The notes under the pieces are model-generated. The model was given only the letters and a program-made list of their open reading frames with translations, made no database searches and was not told the DNA's origin. Both the position numbers and the translations under genes were made by a program. Below, piece after piece: positions 1 through 9,926 of a stretch of 64,000 nucleotides of DNA (positions are counted from its first letter, which is position 1; each line of letters opens with the position of its first letter). The stretch covers positions 22,749 to 86,748 of the forward strand of contig NZ_JTHN01000182.1 in assembly GCF_001399685.1 (NCBI RefSeq), read 5' to 3'. The stretch comes from Paenibacillus sp. A3 (GTDB lineage: Bacteria > Bacillota > Bacilli > Paenibacillales > NBRC-103111).

Positions 1-1797
1 ATTAAATTGGCTGACCGTCTGCACAACATGCGAACGCTCAAGCACCAGTCGGAAGAAGCGCAGCGGCGCATTGCGGACGAGACGCTGGAGATCTTTTGTC
101 CGATCGCTCATCGTCTGGGGATATCGGCGATCAAGTGGGAGATGGAAGACATCGCCCTGCGATACTTGAATCCCCAGCAATATTACCGCATCGTGAACCT
201 GATGCAGAAGAAGCGCGCCGAACGGGAACAATACTTAAGCGACGTCATTGCGTCGGTAGGCGAGAAGCTGCAGGAGATGGGGATCGACGGCGACATCTCG
301 GGAAGACCCAAACATATTTACAGCATTTACAAGAAGATGACGGTAAAAAGCAAGCAGTTCAATGAAATCTACGATCTGCTGGCGCTGAGGATTATCGTCG
401 ACAATATTAAAGATTGCTACGCCACGCTAGGGATCATCCATACGCTGTGGAAGCCGATGCCCGGCCGTTTCAAAGATTATATCGCCATGCCGAAGCCGAA
501 CATGTATCAATCGCTGCATACGACGGTCATCGGTCCGAAAGGCGAACCGTTGGAAGTTCAGATCCGCACGTTTGAGATGCACCGTACCTCCGAATACGGG
601 GTCGCTGCGCATTGGGCCTATAAAGAAGGCACGTCTGTCCCGTCAGGCAGCTACGAAGACAAGATGCATTTTATCCGCGAGATCTTAGAGCTCCAGAACG
701 ATACGCAGGATGCGCAGGAATTCGTCGAGTCGCTTAAAATGGACTTTTTCTCCGATCTGGTGTTCGTATTTACGCCGAAAGGGGAAGTCATCGAACTGCC
801 TGCGGGCTCGGTCCCGCTCGACTTTGCTTACCGGATTCATACGGAGGTCGGGAACCGTACGATCGGCGCCAAAGTCAACGGTCGCATCGTCCCGCTCGAC
901 CACAAGCTGAAAACAGGCGATATCATCGAGATTTTGACATCCAAGCATTCGTACGGACCGAGTCAGGATTGGGTGAAAATCGCTCAATCGTCGCACGCCC
1001 GGACCAAGATTCGCCAATGGTTCAAAAAAGAGCGCCGCGAAGAAAACGTGCTCAAGGGCCGCGAAATGATCGAGCGCGAGCTGAAACGGCTCGGCTATGA
1101 CGTTCCTGCGCTGACGAAAGATGACGAGATGCTGGAGGTCGCCCGAAAATTCAACTTTAACGAAATTGAGGACATGCTGTCGGCCGTTGGCTTCGGCGGT
1201 ATAACCGCGGCCCAGATCGTAACCCGTTTGACGGAGAAGGTTCGCAGGGAAGCGGAGGAAGCCCAGCAGCAGGCGATGCTTACGTCCGAGGTTAAGGAAA
1301 TGAAAGCGCCGGTGTCCGATAAGGAGCGCAAAGGCCGACCGACCGGAGGGGTCCGGGTCAAAGGAGTGGACAACCTGCTCGTGCGGTTTGCCCGCTGCTG
1401 CAATCCGGTGCCGGGCGATGTGATTATCGGGTATATTACGCGCGGCCGAGGGGTATCCGTTCACCGTTCGGACTGTACGAACATTCCTTCGCCGGAATGC
1501 AGCGACGAAGGAAATCGCGTGATCGAGGTCGAGTGGGCGGACAACGTCGAAGCGAATTACAATGTCGAGATCGAAATTACGGGTCACGACCGGCGCGGAC
1601 TGCTGAACGAAGTGCTGCAGGTCGTATCGGAATGCAAAACGGTCATTTCCGCCGTTTCCGGCCGCTCGGATAAAAATAAGATGGTGGTCATTCACATGAC
1701 GATCCTGATCCGCAATATCGATCATCTTCATTCGGTCGTGGAAAAAATCAAGCGGATCAAGGACGTTTATTCGGTACAGCGCATTATGCAGGCTTAA
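1..1797 (+). CDS. relA: Bifunctional (p)ppGpp synthetase/hydrolase Rel, 5' end outside the window
   Basis: This is the C-terminal 598 residues of a RelA/SpoT homolog, which makes and degrades the stringent-response alarmone (p)ppGpp. The frame is open from base 1 and begins inside the hydrolase HD domain (KLADRLHNMRT), so the first ~130 residues, including the HD metal motif, are missing. The synthetase domain follows (GRPKHIYSIYKKM near residue 102, then PGRFKDYIAMPKPN and EVQIRT). A TGS domain lies at about 252-314 (VFVFTPKGEVIELPAG) and an ACT domain at the C-terminus (about 510-598). B. subtilis Rel is ~734 aa, consistent with truncation only by the window edge. dtd follows 41 bp downstream, as in B. 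subtilis, so co-transcription is likely. Confidence 0.96.
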   Translation: MKLADRLHNMRTLKHQSEEAQRRIADETLEIFCPIAHRLGISAIKWEMEDIALRYLNPQQYYRIVNLMQKKRAEREQYLSDVIASVGEKLQEMGIDGDISGRPKHIYSIYKKMTVKSKQFNEIYDLLALRIIVDNIKDCYATLGIIHTLWKPMPGRFKDYIAMPKPNMYQSLHTTVIGPKGEPLEVQIRTFEMHRTSEYGVAAHWAYKEGTSVPSGSYEDKMHFIREILELQNDTQDAQEFVESLKMDFFSDLVFVFTPKGEVIELPAGSVPLDFAYRIHTEVGNRTIGAKVNGRIVPLDHKLKTGDIIEILTSKHSYGPSQDWVKIAQSSHARTKIRQWFKKERREENVLKGREMIERELKRLGYDVPALTKDDEMLEVARKFNFNEIEDMLSAVGFGGITAAQIVTRLTEKVRREAEEAQQQAMLTSEVKEMKAPVSDKERKGRPTGGVRVKGVDNLLVRFARCCNPVPGDVIIGYITRGRGVSVHRSDCTNIPSPECSDEGNRVIEVEWADNVEANYNVEIEITGHDRRGLLNEVLQVVSECKTVISAVSGRSDKNKMVVIHMTILIRNIDHLHSVVEKIKRIKDVYSVQRIMQA

Positions 1798-1838
1798 AGG
1801 CCCGGAAATTTTATTTTTGAAACGGAGTCAGGACGTTC

Positions 1839-2285
1839 ATGAGAGTGGTACTGCAAAGAAGCAAAGCGGCACAAGTGACGGTGAACGGCGAAACGGTAGG
1901 ACGCATCGACCACGGCTTGGTGCTGCTCGTCGGCATTGCGGACGGCGATACCGAGGAGGATGTCCGTTACGTTGCCGATAAAATATCGGGCTTGCGCATA
2001 TTTGAAGACGAGCAAGGGAAAATGAACCATTCGGTGCTTGAGACCGGCGGCCAGGTGCTGTCCATCTCTCAATTCACCTTATACGGGGACTGCCGGAAGG
2101 GAAGACGGCCCAATTTCATGGCGGCCGCTCGTCCCGAGCTTGCGGAGCCGCTTTACGAACGGTTTAACGGGATGCTTCGCGAAGCGGGGCTTCATGTGGA
2201 GACCGGGAGGTTCGGTGAAATGATGGACGTATCGCTCGTCAACGACGGACCGGTCACGCTCATCGTCGAAAGCAAGCAGGCTTAA
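1839..2285 (+). CDS. dtd: D-aminoacyl-tRNA deacylase
   Basis: Dtd hydrolyses D-amino acids mischarged on tRNA in the cytoplasm, protecting translation fidelity. The 148-residue length is typical of the family. The N-terminus ([17 protein letters not shown]), the SQFTLYGD active-site segment near residue 76 and the C-terminal NDGPVTL (the GPVT cross-subunit motif) are all present. The ATG follows a GGAG at 1824-1827. The gene sits directly after rel, an arrangement shared with B. subtilis, and probably belongs to the same transcript. Nothing in it looks disrupted. Confidence 0.95.
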   Translation: MRVVLQRSKAAQVTVNGETVGRIDHGLVLLVGIADGDTEEDVRYVADKISGLRIFEDEQGKMNHSVLETGGQVLSISQFTLYGDCRKGRRPNFMAAARPELAEPLYERFNGMLREAGLHVETGRFGEMMDVSLVNDGPVTLIVESKQA

Positions 2286-2388
2286 GAGTCCGATAAAGGT
2301 AGGAATAAGCAAGGCTCAGGCGGGGGACAATGAGAGATAAGCCTGCGCACGTTTTCATCTTGTGGGCTGCCCGACATCTAAGGAGCCT

Positions 2389-2574
2389 ATGCCTATTATG
2401 TACCGATCGCCGAAAGAACAAAGCTTACTGATGCCGGAGCTGCAACTTGGTTCCGGCGGTCTGGCGGAGGCGGCGGCATTGCAATCGTCCGGCATGGACG
2501 ATACGGAAATCCGTGCCGAATTCTCTTCTTCCAGCGAGCAATTGAAGCGGACGGCGCGCAAACCGTTCCGCTGA
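2389..2574 (+). CDS. Small hypothetical protein
   Basis: A 61-residue frame begins MPIMYRSPKEQS and ends with a basic tail before a strong terminator at 2585. An AAGGAG lies at 2380-2385, only three bases before this ATG; the second ATG at 2398 has better spacing (12) and would give a 58-residue protein starting MYRSPKEQSLL. There is no signal peptide, membrane segment or recognised domain; the middle is Gly/Ala/Ser-rich and the end Arg/Lys-rich. The ribosome site and the terminator immediately downstream argue that it is expressed, either as the last gene of the rel-dtd unit or alone. I do not recognise the family. Confidence 0.45.
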   Translation: MPIMYRSPKEQSLLMPELQLGSGGLAEAAALQSSGMDDTEIRAEFSSSSEQLKRTARKPFR

Positions 2575-2584
2575 CCCAAAAGAA

Positions 2585-2625
2585 GGGCCGTTTTCGTGGA
2601 TTGAGCGAAAGCGGCCCGTTTGTTT
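2585..2625 (+). terminator. Rho-independent terminator
   Basis: GGGCCGTTTTCG (2585-2596) pairs with CGAAAGCGGCCC (2606-2617), a 12-bp stem with one G-U pair and a 9-base loop, followed by GTTTGTTT. It ends the rel-dtd-small-ORF unit upstream of hemZ. Confidence 0.8.
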
Positions 2626-2773
2626 CATTAGACAGCCAAATATGCTAAACTATTGCTAGTTTTGTTCCAATTTGAAACTTCTTGTGCGGCAGTCCCGTCT
2701 TAAAAGAGACGAAGCATTTATTTCGGCATCCGGCGGCTGACTCGCACAGACGAATAACGGAGGATGGAATGCA

Positions 2774-4312
2774 TTGAAAATCGAATTCGAGCGTCTCGGT
2801 TTCGGTGAACAGGCCAATGAGCTGTTTCATATATGCAAGCTTTTTTTCGAAGAGGTCGAAGCGGTCCACGAGAAAACTGACGATGCGCGTCTGCACGTTC
2901 GCGTTGAGGTGGAAGCCGATGAAACGAAGCGTGTGATCAGGTCCAAGGTCCAACTGACCGACCGGGAGACGGGAGCAGTTTACGACAACGAGCATGAGCG
3001 GGCGATGGATGCGCGGGACGCCGGGCATAAACGCACCGTCAAGCGGTCGGTCGGCTATGGGCTGCTGCAGGTGCTTCGCGAGTATACCGGGCTGGAGCAG
3101 GCATGGGGGATTTTGACCGGCGTGCGTCCGACCAAGCTGATGCATAACATGATGATGAAACAACCGATTGAAAGCTGCAAGCAGACGCTGCGCGACGAGT
3201 ATCTCGTCACCGAACCGAAAGTGGAGCTGCTCGCCGGAATAGCCGAACGCCAACTGAAAGTGATCCCTGATCTGTTCCATTTGGACCGGGAAGTCAGCAT
3301 TTACATCGGGATTCCGTTTTGTCCGACCAAATGCGCTTACTGTACATTTCCGGCCTACGATATTCGGGGGAACAACGGGTCCGTCGAGGCGTTTCTGGAA
3401 GGACTGCATTACGAGATTCGCGAGATGGGCCGCTGGATGCGGGAAGCCGGAGTCGGCATAACGACGATTTACTGGGGCGGAGGAACGCCGACAAGCATTA
3501 CGGGCGAGCAGATGGATGCCCTGTTCGTCACGATGCACGAATCGTTCCCGGCGATGGACCGTGTCCGCGAGCTTACCGTCGAGGCCGGCCGTCCGGATAC
3601 GATTACCGAAGACAAGATCGAAGTGATGAAACGCTGGAAGGTCGACCGGATCAGCATTAACCCGCAAAGCTTCACGCAGGCGACGCTCGATGCGATCGGA
3701 AGGCATCATACGGTGACGGAAACGATCGACAAGTTCAAGCTCGCGCGAAAGCTCGGGTTGAACAACATCAACATGGATCTGATTATCGGGCTGCCGAACG
3801 AAGGAATGGCCGAGCTGCAGAGGACACTCGATCAAACGGCCGAGCTGCTGCCGGAATCGCTGACGGTTCATACGCTTTCCTTCAAGCGCGCTTCCAAGAT
3901 GACGAAGAACAAAAGCGAGTACGAAGTGGCGGAGCGGGACGAAATAGCCGAGATGATCCAGGCAGCCTCCGAATGGACGGAGCGGTACGGATACAAGCCG
4001 TATTATATGTACCGGCAGAAAAACATTTTGGGCAATCAGGAGAACGTCGGCTATTCGCTCGAAGGCTTCGAGAGTCTGTACAACATTCTGATGATGGAAG
4101 AACGTCAGACGATTATCGGACTCGGCTGCGGCGCGGTAAGCAAAGTGCTTTATCCGAAGGTCGAGCATGAGGACGGTTACGAGCAGCGCATCGAACGGTT
4201 GCCGAACCCGAAGGAGCCCTCCTTCTACAACGAGGCATATCAAGAGTATGTCGACAAAAAAATCAGGCTGCTGAACGATGCTTACGGCGTTCCGGCCGGC
4301 CAGCCGTCATAA
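2774..4312 (+). CDS. hemZ: Coproporphyrinogen III oxidase-like radical SAM protein HemZ
   Basis: This 512-residue HemZ-type radical SAM protein is, by family, an oxygen-independent coproporphyrinogen dehydrogenase acting late in heme synthesis or in related radical chemistry. The [4Fe-4S] cluster motif CxxxCxxC is at Cys183, Cys187 and Cys190 (CPTKCAYC), preceded by YIGIPF. The SAM-contacting YWGGGTPTS motif lies about 45 residues later. The ~170-residue extension before the radical SAM core separates HemZ from HemN/HemW. I take the TTG at 2774 because GGAGG (2759-2763) is 10 bases upstream; the nearby ATGs at 2764 and 2769 are out of frame. B. subtilis HemZ is about 500 aa. Confidence 0.9.
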   Translation: MKIEFERLGFGEQANELFHICKLFFEEVEAVHEKTDDARLHVRVEVEADETKRVIRSKVQLTDRETGAVYDNEHERAMDARDAGHKRTVKRSVGYGLLQVLREYTGLEQAWGILTGVRPTKLMHNMMMKQPIESCKQTLRDEYLVTEPKVELLAGIAERQLKVIPDLFHLDREVSIYIGIPFCPTKCAYCTFPAYDIRGNNGSVEAFLEGLHYEIREMGRWMREAGVGITTIYWGGGTPTSITGEQMDALFVTMHESFPAMDRVRELTVEAGRPDTITEDKIEVMKRWKVDRISINPQSFTQATLDAIGRHHTVTETIDKFKLARKLGLNNINMDLIIGLPNEGMAELQRTLDQTAELLPESLTVHTLSFKRASKMTKNKSEYEVAERDEIAEMIQAASEWTERYGYKPYYMYRQKNILGNQENVGYSLEGFESLYNILMMEERQTIIGLGCGAVSKVLYPKVEHEDGYEQRIERLPNPKEPSFYNEAYQEYVDKKIRLLNDAYGVPAGQPS

Positions 4313-4393
4313 GGGCGGCATAACGAATCAGGCTTCGTCTTAATTTTGAATGATCAGGCTTTAATCATAACATGGCAGAGGCAGAGGTGTATT

Positions 4394-6355
4394 ATGGCAG
4401 GGAAATCGAACTATTCCGGAGGCAGCGCAAAAGGATACGTACTGGTAATCGCACTGATCGTTCTTATTGCGGCTGGCGCCGGCGCATGGCATTACTGGAA
4501 AGCAGGGGGAACAAAAACCGGAGCAGGGGGCAGTGAACGAAAAGCCTCCCAGAAGCTGGAAGAAGTGAAAACGGTAAGTGCTCCAAAAGACAGCTATGAC
4601 CTTATCGTGGCCGGTACCGACCCCGAGGGAGTGGCGGCGGCCGTTTCCGCGGCGCGCAACGGACAGAAGACATTGCTGGTTGACGGAAAAGACCGCGAGA
4701 TTTTGGGCGGATTGATGACCGTCGGATGGTTGAACAGCTTGGACATGAACTATGAGCCGGACAAAAGTGTTCTTCATAAAAGGGAAATGCTCAACAAGGG
4801 CATATTTGCGGAGTGGTACGGCAAAATCGAAGGCGATTCGTTCGATGTCGTGACGGCGGCAAATGCCTTCAACGCGCTGGTAGCCGCGGAGAAAAATATC
4901 GACGTGCTGCTGAAGGTCAAATCGATGGAGCCGATCGCTTCCCCTTCAGGAACGGTTTCCAAAATCACGGGCATGAAGCTGACGCTGGCCGACGGCAGTG
5001 TCAAAACCGTCCAGACCAAAGCGCTCATCGATGCAACGCAGGATGCGGACATGGCCGCAGCCGCCGGAGTCCCTTATACGACGGGGCGCGAAGATCTTGG
5101 CGACAAGAAGGCGCGTATGGCCGTGACGCTCGTCTTCCGGTTGAAGAACGTCACGCCGGACGTATGGGAGAAGGTCCGCAAGCGTCTGGATGGAGATAAC
5201 GACGCTGGAACAGGCGCGAACGAAATGAGCGCCTGGGGCTACAAAGACATGAAGGATTATCCTGCGGTCAATAAAGATCGCGTGCGGATGCGGGGATTGA
5301 ACATCGGACGTCAAAACAACGATACGATGCTGATCAATGCGCTGCAAATTTTCGGAATCGACGGTACCGACCCCAAATCGCGTGAAGAAGCATTTAAGCT
5401 CGGCAAGGACGAGCTTCCTAATATTGTGAAATACATGAAGGAAAAATACCCTGAATTTGCCGGCATCGACTTGGACGATACGGCGCCGGAGCTGTATGTG
5501 CGTGAAACGCGTCATATCCAAGGCGAATACCGCCTCAGCATTATCGACGTGCTCGAAAACCGCGATCAATGGGACCGCGTCGGTTTCGGCTCCTATCCGG
5601 TCGATATTCAGCGCATGTCGCCTGCGGACACCGGTGCGGTCGTGACCGTGCCTCAGCAATACGCGGTGCCGTTCCGCAGCATCGTGCCGCTGAAAGTGGA
5701 CGGGCTGCTGGTCGTCGGACGCGCGGCGAGCTTCGATTCGCTCCCGCACGGGACCGCGCGCGTCATTCCGGTCGGCATGGCGGCCGCCGAAGCGGCCGGA
5801 GCGGCAGCGAAAATCGCGGCGGACTCCGGAATCACCTTCCGTCAAATGTCCGCCAACAAGGAGGCCATTACGAAGCTTCAGGATACGCTGAATACGCAGG
5901 GCATGGTGCTGAAGCCGTTCAGTATTAAGGCGCAGCCGTTCATGGAGCATAAGGCGTACGAAGGCTTGAAGGTAGCGGTCACGCTCGGTCTTGCGACGGG
6001 CGGATACGACAACAACTTTGCGCTGGATAGCAAGTCGAACCAGCAGCGGTTAGTCAACCTACTCTTGGGCATGCGCAAATTCAAGCCCGAGGCGATGGCC
6101 GGGAACCCGGGAGAGGCGCTCGCCAAAGGCACGGATCCGAAGACGCTGCCTGTTACGCTGGACCAAGCGGCGCATATGATCGCCCTTCTGCTGAAGGTGG
6201 AGATGGCGCCCGAGCAAGCACTGCAGACGCTGCAAAGCAAAGGATTCCTTGCTGCCGCGACATTGGACGGCATTGCGAACAAGCAGGAGCTGACCAACGG
6301 CGATACGTATATGCTGATGAAAGACGTATATAACGCGCTGAAGGCGGCAAAATAA
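4394..6355 (+). CDS. Membrane-anchored FAD-dependent oxidoreductase
   Basis: A 653-residue protein with one N-terminal membrane anchor (about residues 14-32, VLVIALIVLIAAGAGA), a short Gly/Ser/Lys linker, and then an FAD_oxidored-type fold. The nucleotide-binding stretch IVAGTDPEGVAAAVSAARNG is the degenerate GxxxxG form usual in this family rather than GxGxxG. IDATQDADMAAAAGVPY and the DGLLVVGRAAS strand also match the family. The last ~100 residues look like a weak SLH-type helical module. The ATG at 4394 is preferred over the upstream TTG at 4346 because of AGAGGTG just before it. The catalytic part would face outward. The substrate is unknown. Confidence 0.8.
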   Translation: MAGKSNYSGGSAKGYVLVIALIVLIAAGAGAWHYWKAGGTKTGAGGSERKASQKLEEVKTVSAPKDSYDLIVAGTDPEGVAAAVSAARNGQKTLLVDGKDREILGGLMTVGWLNSLDMNYEPDKSVLHKREMLNKGIFAEWYGKIEGDSFDVVTAANAFNALVAAEKNIDVLLKVKSMEPIASPSGTVSKITGMKLTLADGSVKTVQTKALIDATQDADMAAAAGVPYTTGREDLGDKKARMAVTLVFRLKNVTPDVWEKVRKRLDGDNDAGTGANEMSAWGYKDMKDYPAVNKDRVRMRGLNIGRQNNDTMLINALQIFGIDGTDPKSREEAFKLGKDELPNIVKYMKEKYPEFAGIDLDDTAPELYVRETRHIQGEYRLSIIDVLENRDQWDRVGFGSYPVDIQRMSPADTGAVVTVPQQYAVPFRSIVPLKVDGLLVVGRAASFDSLPHGTARVIPVGMAAAEAAGAAAKIAADSGITFRQMSANKEAITKLQDTLNTQGMVLKPFSIKAQPFMEHKAYEGLKVAVTLGLATGGYDNNFALDSKSNQQRLVNLLLGMRKFKPEAMAGNPGEALAKGTDPKTLPVTLDQAAHMIALLLKVEMAPEQALQTLQSKGFLAAATLDGIANKQELTNGDTYMLMKDVYNALKAAK

Positions 6356-6393
6356 TCCAAACGAAAATTTGATAGCAAACGCATGTTTTTTTC

Positions 6394-6422
6394 TTGACTT
6401 TGGAAACCTTCGCGGGTAGAAT
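6394..6422 (+). promoter_or_regulatory. SigA-type promoter of hisS-aspS
   Basis: TTGACT (6394-6399) and TAGAAT (6417-6422) are separated by exactly 17 bases. Transcription would start near 6429, just before the T-box leader. Confidence 0.75.
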
Positions 6423-6439
6423 AAATTCTAATTCCATGT

Positions 6440-6776
6440 CATATCTTGTAGATCCGTTGATGGGACAAAGTAATTCGAACCTTGCGTATCCAGAGAGGGA
6501 AGCCTAGGCTGCAAGCTTCCTTATGCGAATCGGACGAACAGACCTCCCGGAGGACGAACGGGGAACCCCGGCCAGACGAAGGCGTTCATAGCCAGTGCCG
6601 GATAGTAGTCGTTTGCGGCTGGCGGACGTTACCCGCTTGAAGAGTGTGAGCGAGTTATTTTGCTTAAGCCGGATTCGGCAGCGGCAAGCTCGTTCGAATC
6701 GTGGGTGGTACCGCGGGAGACTTTTGGGTAAGTACAATCTCTCGTCCCTGAATTTGTTCAGGGGCGGGAGTTTTTT
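6440..6776 (+). promoter_or_regulatory. T-box riboswitch leader upstream of hisS-aspS
   Basis: T-boxes bind uncharged tRNA and switch a terminator to an antiterminator. The conserved T-box core GGGTGGTACCGCG lies at 6703-6715. It is followed by a strong terminator: CTCTCGTCCCTGAA (6739-6752) pairs with TTCAGGGGCGGGAG (6757-6770), then T6. Stem I elements are visible: a GATG kink region and AGTA bulge near 6458-6476, then CAGAGAGG and the apical GGAAGC/GCTTCC hairpin (6487-6510). The specifier lies after GAAC at 6536-6539. GAC (Asp) at 6541-6543 is the best candidate; I see no clean CAC/CAT (His) triplet there. The short ORF overlapping this leader is not a gene. Confidence 0.92.
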
Positions 6777-6818
6777 GTTTTTTGTGCTGAAACGCGACAG
6801 AAAGGAGTCTGGGCTTAC

Positions 6819-8081
6819 ATGAGCATTCAAAAACCGAAGGGCACGCAGGACCTGCTGCCCGGCGAAATCGAAAAATGGCAGTATATTGAGACCAAGGCCC
6901 GGGAGCTGTGCCAGCGTTTCAATTTTCGCGAGATCCGTACGCCGATGTTCGAGCATACGGAGCTGTTCCAGCGCGGCGTAGGAGAGACGACGGACATCGT
7001 CGAGAAGGAAATGTACACCTTCCTGGACAAAGGCGACCGCAGCATTTCGCTTCGTCCCGAAGGGACGGCCGGGGTCGTTCGTTCTTATGTGGAGAACAAG
7101 CTGTACGGCGAGCCGGATGTCAGCAAGCTGTACTATATCGGCCCGATGTTCCGCTACGAGCAGCCGCAGGCCGGCCGATACCGGCAGTTTCACCAGTTCG
7201 GCATCGAAGCGTTCGGCTCGGTAGACCCAAGTCTCGATGCGGAGATTATTGCGCTCGGCTATACGTTCTATAAAGAACTCGGGTTAAAAGACGTCACGGT
7301 GGAAATCAACTCTGTCGGCAACCCGGCCGTCCGGGCGGTATACCGCGAGAAAATTCAGCAGTTCTTCGCTCCGGTGAAGGATAAGCTGTGCAAAGACTGT
7401 CAATCTCGTTACGACCGCAATCCGATGAGGATTCTCGACTGTAAGGTCGATCAGAAATACGGTGAAGGCGCACCGACCATTCTCGAATACTTGGACGAGG
7501 AATGCCAAACGCATTTCCAAGCGGTGCAGGAATATCTGACTGCGATGGAAATTCCGTTCCGCATCAATCCGCGGCTGGTGCGGGGACTGGATTACTATAC
7601 GCACACCGCGTTCGAGTACAAAGCGGCCGGTATCGGCGCGATCGATACGATCGGAGGCGGCGGACGTTATAACGGCCTTGTCGGACAAATCGGCGGAACC
7701 GACCAGCCGGGCGTCGGCTTCGGGCTCGGGATGGAGCGTATTCTGCTTGTGCTGCAGGCGCAAGGAGTCGATATTCCGGCGGCTAAACCGTTGGATGTGT
7801 ACTTGATCGGCCTCGGGGAAGCCGCAGAGCGCGAGTGTGTGAAGCTGCTGCAAAATCTGCGGCTGGCGGGACTATCCGGGGAAAAAGACTACCTGGGCCG
7901 CAAAATCAAAGCGAAAATGAAATCGGCCGACCGGTACAACGCAGCTTATGTCGCCATTCTTGGCGACGACGAGCTCGCGAAGGGCGAAATTACCTTGAAA
8001 ACGATGGCTACAGGCGAACAAGAAACGCTGGCTCTCTCCGATCTCGTGCAGACATTGTGCGAGCGGGCTGGGCAAGTTTAA
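6819..8081 (+). CDS. hisS: Histidyl-tRNA synthetase
   Basis: This class II synthetase charges tRNA-His. It is 420 residues, the usual bacterial length. Motifs include [10 protein letters not shown] at the N-terminus, the motif 2 region [18 protein letters not shown], the HisRS-specific LVRGLDYYT, and motif 3 ([13 protein letters not shown]), followed by the C-terminal anticodon-binding domain. AAGGAG lies ~12 bases before the ATG. It is the first gene after the T-box and forms an operon with aspS 25 bp downstream, as in B. subtilis. Confidence 0.97.
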   Translation: MSIQKPKGTQDLLPGEIEKWQYIETKARELCQRFNFREIRTPMFEHTELFQRGVGETTDIVEKEMYTFLDKGDRSISLRPEGTAGVVRSYVENKLYGEPDVSKLYYIGPMFRYEQPQAGRYRQFHQFGIEAFGSVDPSLDAEIIALGYTFYKELGLKDVTVEINSVGNPAVRAVYREKIQQFFAPVKDKLCKDCQSRYDRNPMRILDCKVDQKYGEGAPTILEYLDEECQTHFQAVQEYLTAMEIPFRINPRLVRGLDYYTHTAFEYKAAGIGAIDTIGGGGRYNGLVGQIGGTDQPGVGFGLGMERILLVLQAQGVDIPAAKPLDVYLIGLGEAAERECVKLLQNLRLAGLSGEKDYLGRKIKAKMKSADRYNAAYVAILGDDELAKGEITLKTMATGEQETLALSDLVQTLCERAGQV

Positions 8082-8106
8082 CGATAAAATGGAGGTAACA
8101 AACACC

Positions 8107-9894
8107 ATGACGACGATGTTAAAAACGCATCATTGCGGCACTTTGAGCAAAGCTAATGTTGGAGAGACGGTAACGCTGAACGGTTGGGTGCAGCGCCGCC
8201 GCGACCTGGGCGGGGTATTGTTCATCGATCTGCGCGACCGGAGCGGGATCGTGCAAATCGTATTTAATCCGGCTTTTTCCGGCGAAGCGCTTGCGGTAGC
8301 CGACCGGGCGCGCAACGAGTACGTGCTCGCGGTACGCGGCGAAGTCGTCGAGCGGGATGCGGAGACCGTCAACCCGAATCTTCCGACAGGAGAGATCGAA
8401 GTTCGCATTAAGGAGATCGAGATCTTGAATGCCGCGAAAAATCCGCCGTTCTTCATCGAAGACGGCATCGAAATCGACGAATCGCTGCGTCTCAAGCACC
8501 GCTATCTCGACCTGCGCCGTCCGGAAATGCAGCGTACGTTGATGCTTCGCGCCAAAGCGGCCAAAATCTTCCGCGATTATTTGGACGAGAACGGTTTTAT
8601 CGAGGTGGAAACGCCGATTTTGATCAACAGCACGCCGGAAGGCGCACGCGATTACTTGGTACCAAGCCGTGTCCATCCGGGCGAATTTTTCGCGCTGCCG
8701 CAGTCGCCGCAAATTTTTAAGCAGCTGCTGATGGTAAGCGGCATGGAGCGCTACTATCAAATCGCCCGCTGCTTCCGCGACGAAGATTTGCGCGCCGACC
8801 GCCAGCCGGAATTTACGCAGGTGGACATTGAGACGTCGTTCCTGTCGCAGGATCAATTGCTCGACATGATGGAGAAGCTCGTCGTACGCTTGTTTAAAGA
8901 AACGGCAGGCGCCGACATCGAAACGCCGTTCCAACGCATCAGCTATGCGGACGCGATGGGCAAATACGGCTCCGACAAGCCGGACCTTCGTTTCGGCCTG
9001 GAGCTGCAGGACGTTTCGGACATTGTGGCCGAATCGGGCGTCCAAGTATTTGCCAACGTCATTAAAAAGGGCGGCCAGGTGAAGGCGCTCAATGCCAAAG
9101 GCTGCGCCGCTTGGAGCCGCAAGGAAATCGACGATCTCGGCGTATTCGCCGCTCGCTACGGGGCCAAAGGGCTTGCGTGGATGACGTATAAAGACGGCGA
9201 GCTGAAAGGGCCGATCGTGAAATTCTTCAACGAGCAGGAACTGGAGCAGCTCAAGCAGCGTCTGGAAGCCGAAGAAGGCGACCTGCTGCTGTTCTCCGCC
9301 GATACGAAGAAGGTCGTTGCCGACGTGCTCGGTAACCTTCGATTGAAAATCGGCCGTCAGCTGGGCCTGATCGACGACAGCAAATTCAAGTTTGCGTGGG
9401 TAGTGGACTTCCCGCTGCTCAGCTATGACGAAGAAGCGAAGCGCTATGTGGCGGAGCATCATCCGTTTACTCGTCCGAAGGAAGAAGACATGCATTACTT
9501 CGACACTGATCCGGGCCAAATCCGTGCGCAGGCCTACGACCTTGTGCTGAACGGCTACGAAGTCGGCGGCGGCTCCATGCGGATTTATCAGCGTGAAGTG
9601 CAAGAGAAAATGTTCGCTACGCTGAACCTTCCCAAGGAAGAGGTGCAGGAGAAATTCGGCTACCTGCTGGAGGCTTTCGAATACGGTACGCCGCCTCACG
9701 GAGGCATTGCTTTCGGTTTCGACCGGCTCGTGATGCTGATTACCGGCCGCACCAACCTGCGCGAAACGATTGCCTTCCCGAAAACGGCCAGCGCATCGGA
9801 CTTGTTAACGGGAGCTCCGGGTCCCGTGGATGCCAAGCAGCTTGAGGACCTGTCCATTCGTTTGGCGCTCAAGCAGCCTTCCGCCAAAGCTTAA
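8107..9894 (+). CDS. aspS: Aspartyl-tRNA synthetase
   Basis: This class IIb synthetase attaches aspartate to tRNA-Asp. It has 595 residues, typical of the long bacterial type with the inserted GAD domain. An OB-fold anticodon domain begins the protein ([13 protein letters not shown]). Motif 2 is [20 protein letters not shown] and motif 3 is [15 protein letters not shown]. The start is the ATG at 8107, 11 bases after GGAGG (8091-8095); the in-frame ATG at 8089 overlaps that ribosome site and is rejected. Whether it also charges tRNA-Asn cannot be decided without knowing about gatCAB elsewhere. Confidence 0.97.
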   Translation: MTTMLKTHHCGTLSKANVGETVTLNGWVQRRRDLGGVLFIDLRDRSGIVQIVFNPAFSGEALAVADRARNEYVLAVRGEVVERDAETVNPNLPTGEIEVRIKEIEILNAAKNPPFFIEDGIEIDESLRLKHRYLDLRRPEMQRTLMLRAKAAKIFRDYLDENGFIEVETPILINSTPEGARDYLVPSRVHPGEFFALPQSPQIFKQLLMVSGMERYYQIARCFRDEDLRADRQPEFTQVDIETSFLSQDQLLDMMEKLVVRLFKETAGADIETPFQRISYADAMGKYGSDKPDLRFGLELQDVSDIVAESGVQVFANVIKKGGQVKALNAKGCAAWSRKEIDDLGVFAARYGAKGLAWMTYKDGELKGPIVKFFNEQELEQLKQRLEAEEGDLLLFSADTKKVVADVLGNLRLKIGRQLGLIDDSKFKFAWVVDFPLLSYDEEAKRYVAEHHPFTRPKEEDMHYFDTDPGQIRAQAYDLVLNGYEVGGGSMRIYQREVQEKMFATLNLPKEEVQEKFGYLLEAFEYGTPPHGGIAFGFDRLVMLITGRTNLRETIAFPKTASASDLLTGAPGPVDAKQLEDLSIRLALKQPSAKA

Positions 9895-9926
9895 GACCCG
9901 AATAAGAGGAGTGTGGACAGTAAGCC

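Noticed and set aside
2645..4243. 532-residue minus-strand open frame across hemZ
   Set aside because: Antisense shadow of the radical SAM gene.
6595..6822. 75-residue plus-strand open frame inside the T-box leader
   Set aside because: Overlaps the antiterminator and terminator; start sits in stem structure without a ribosome site.
8119..9699. 526-residue minus-strand open frame across aspS
   Set aside because: Antisense shadow; AspRS motifs are on the plus strand.
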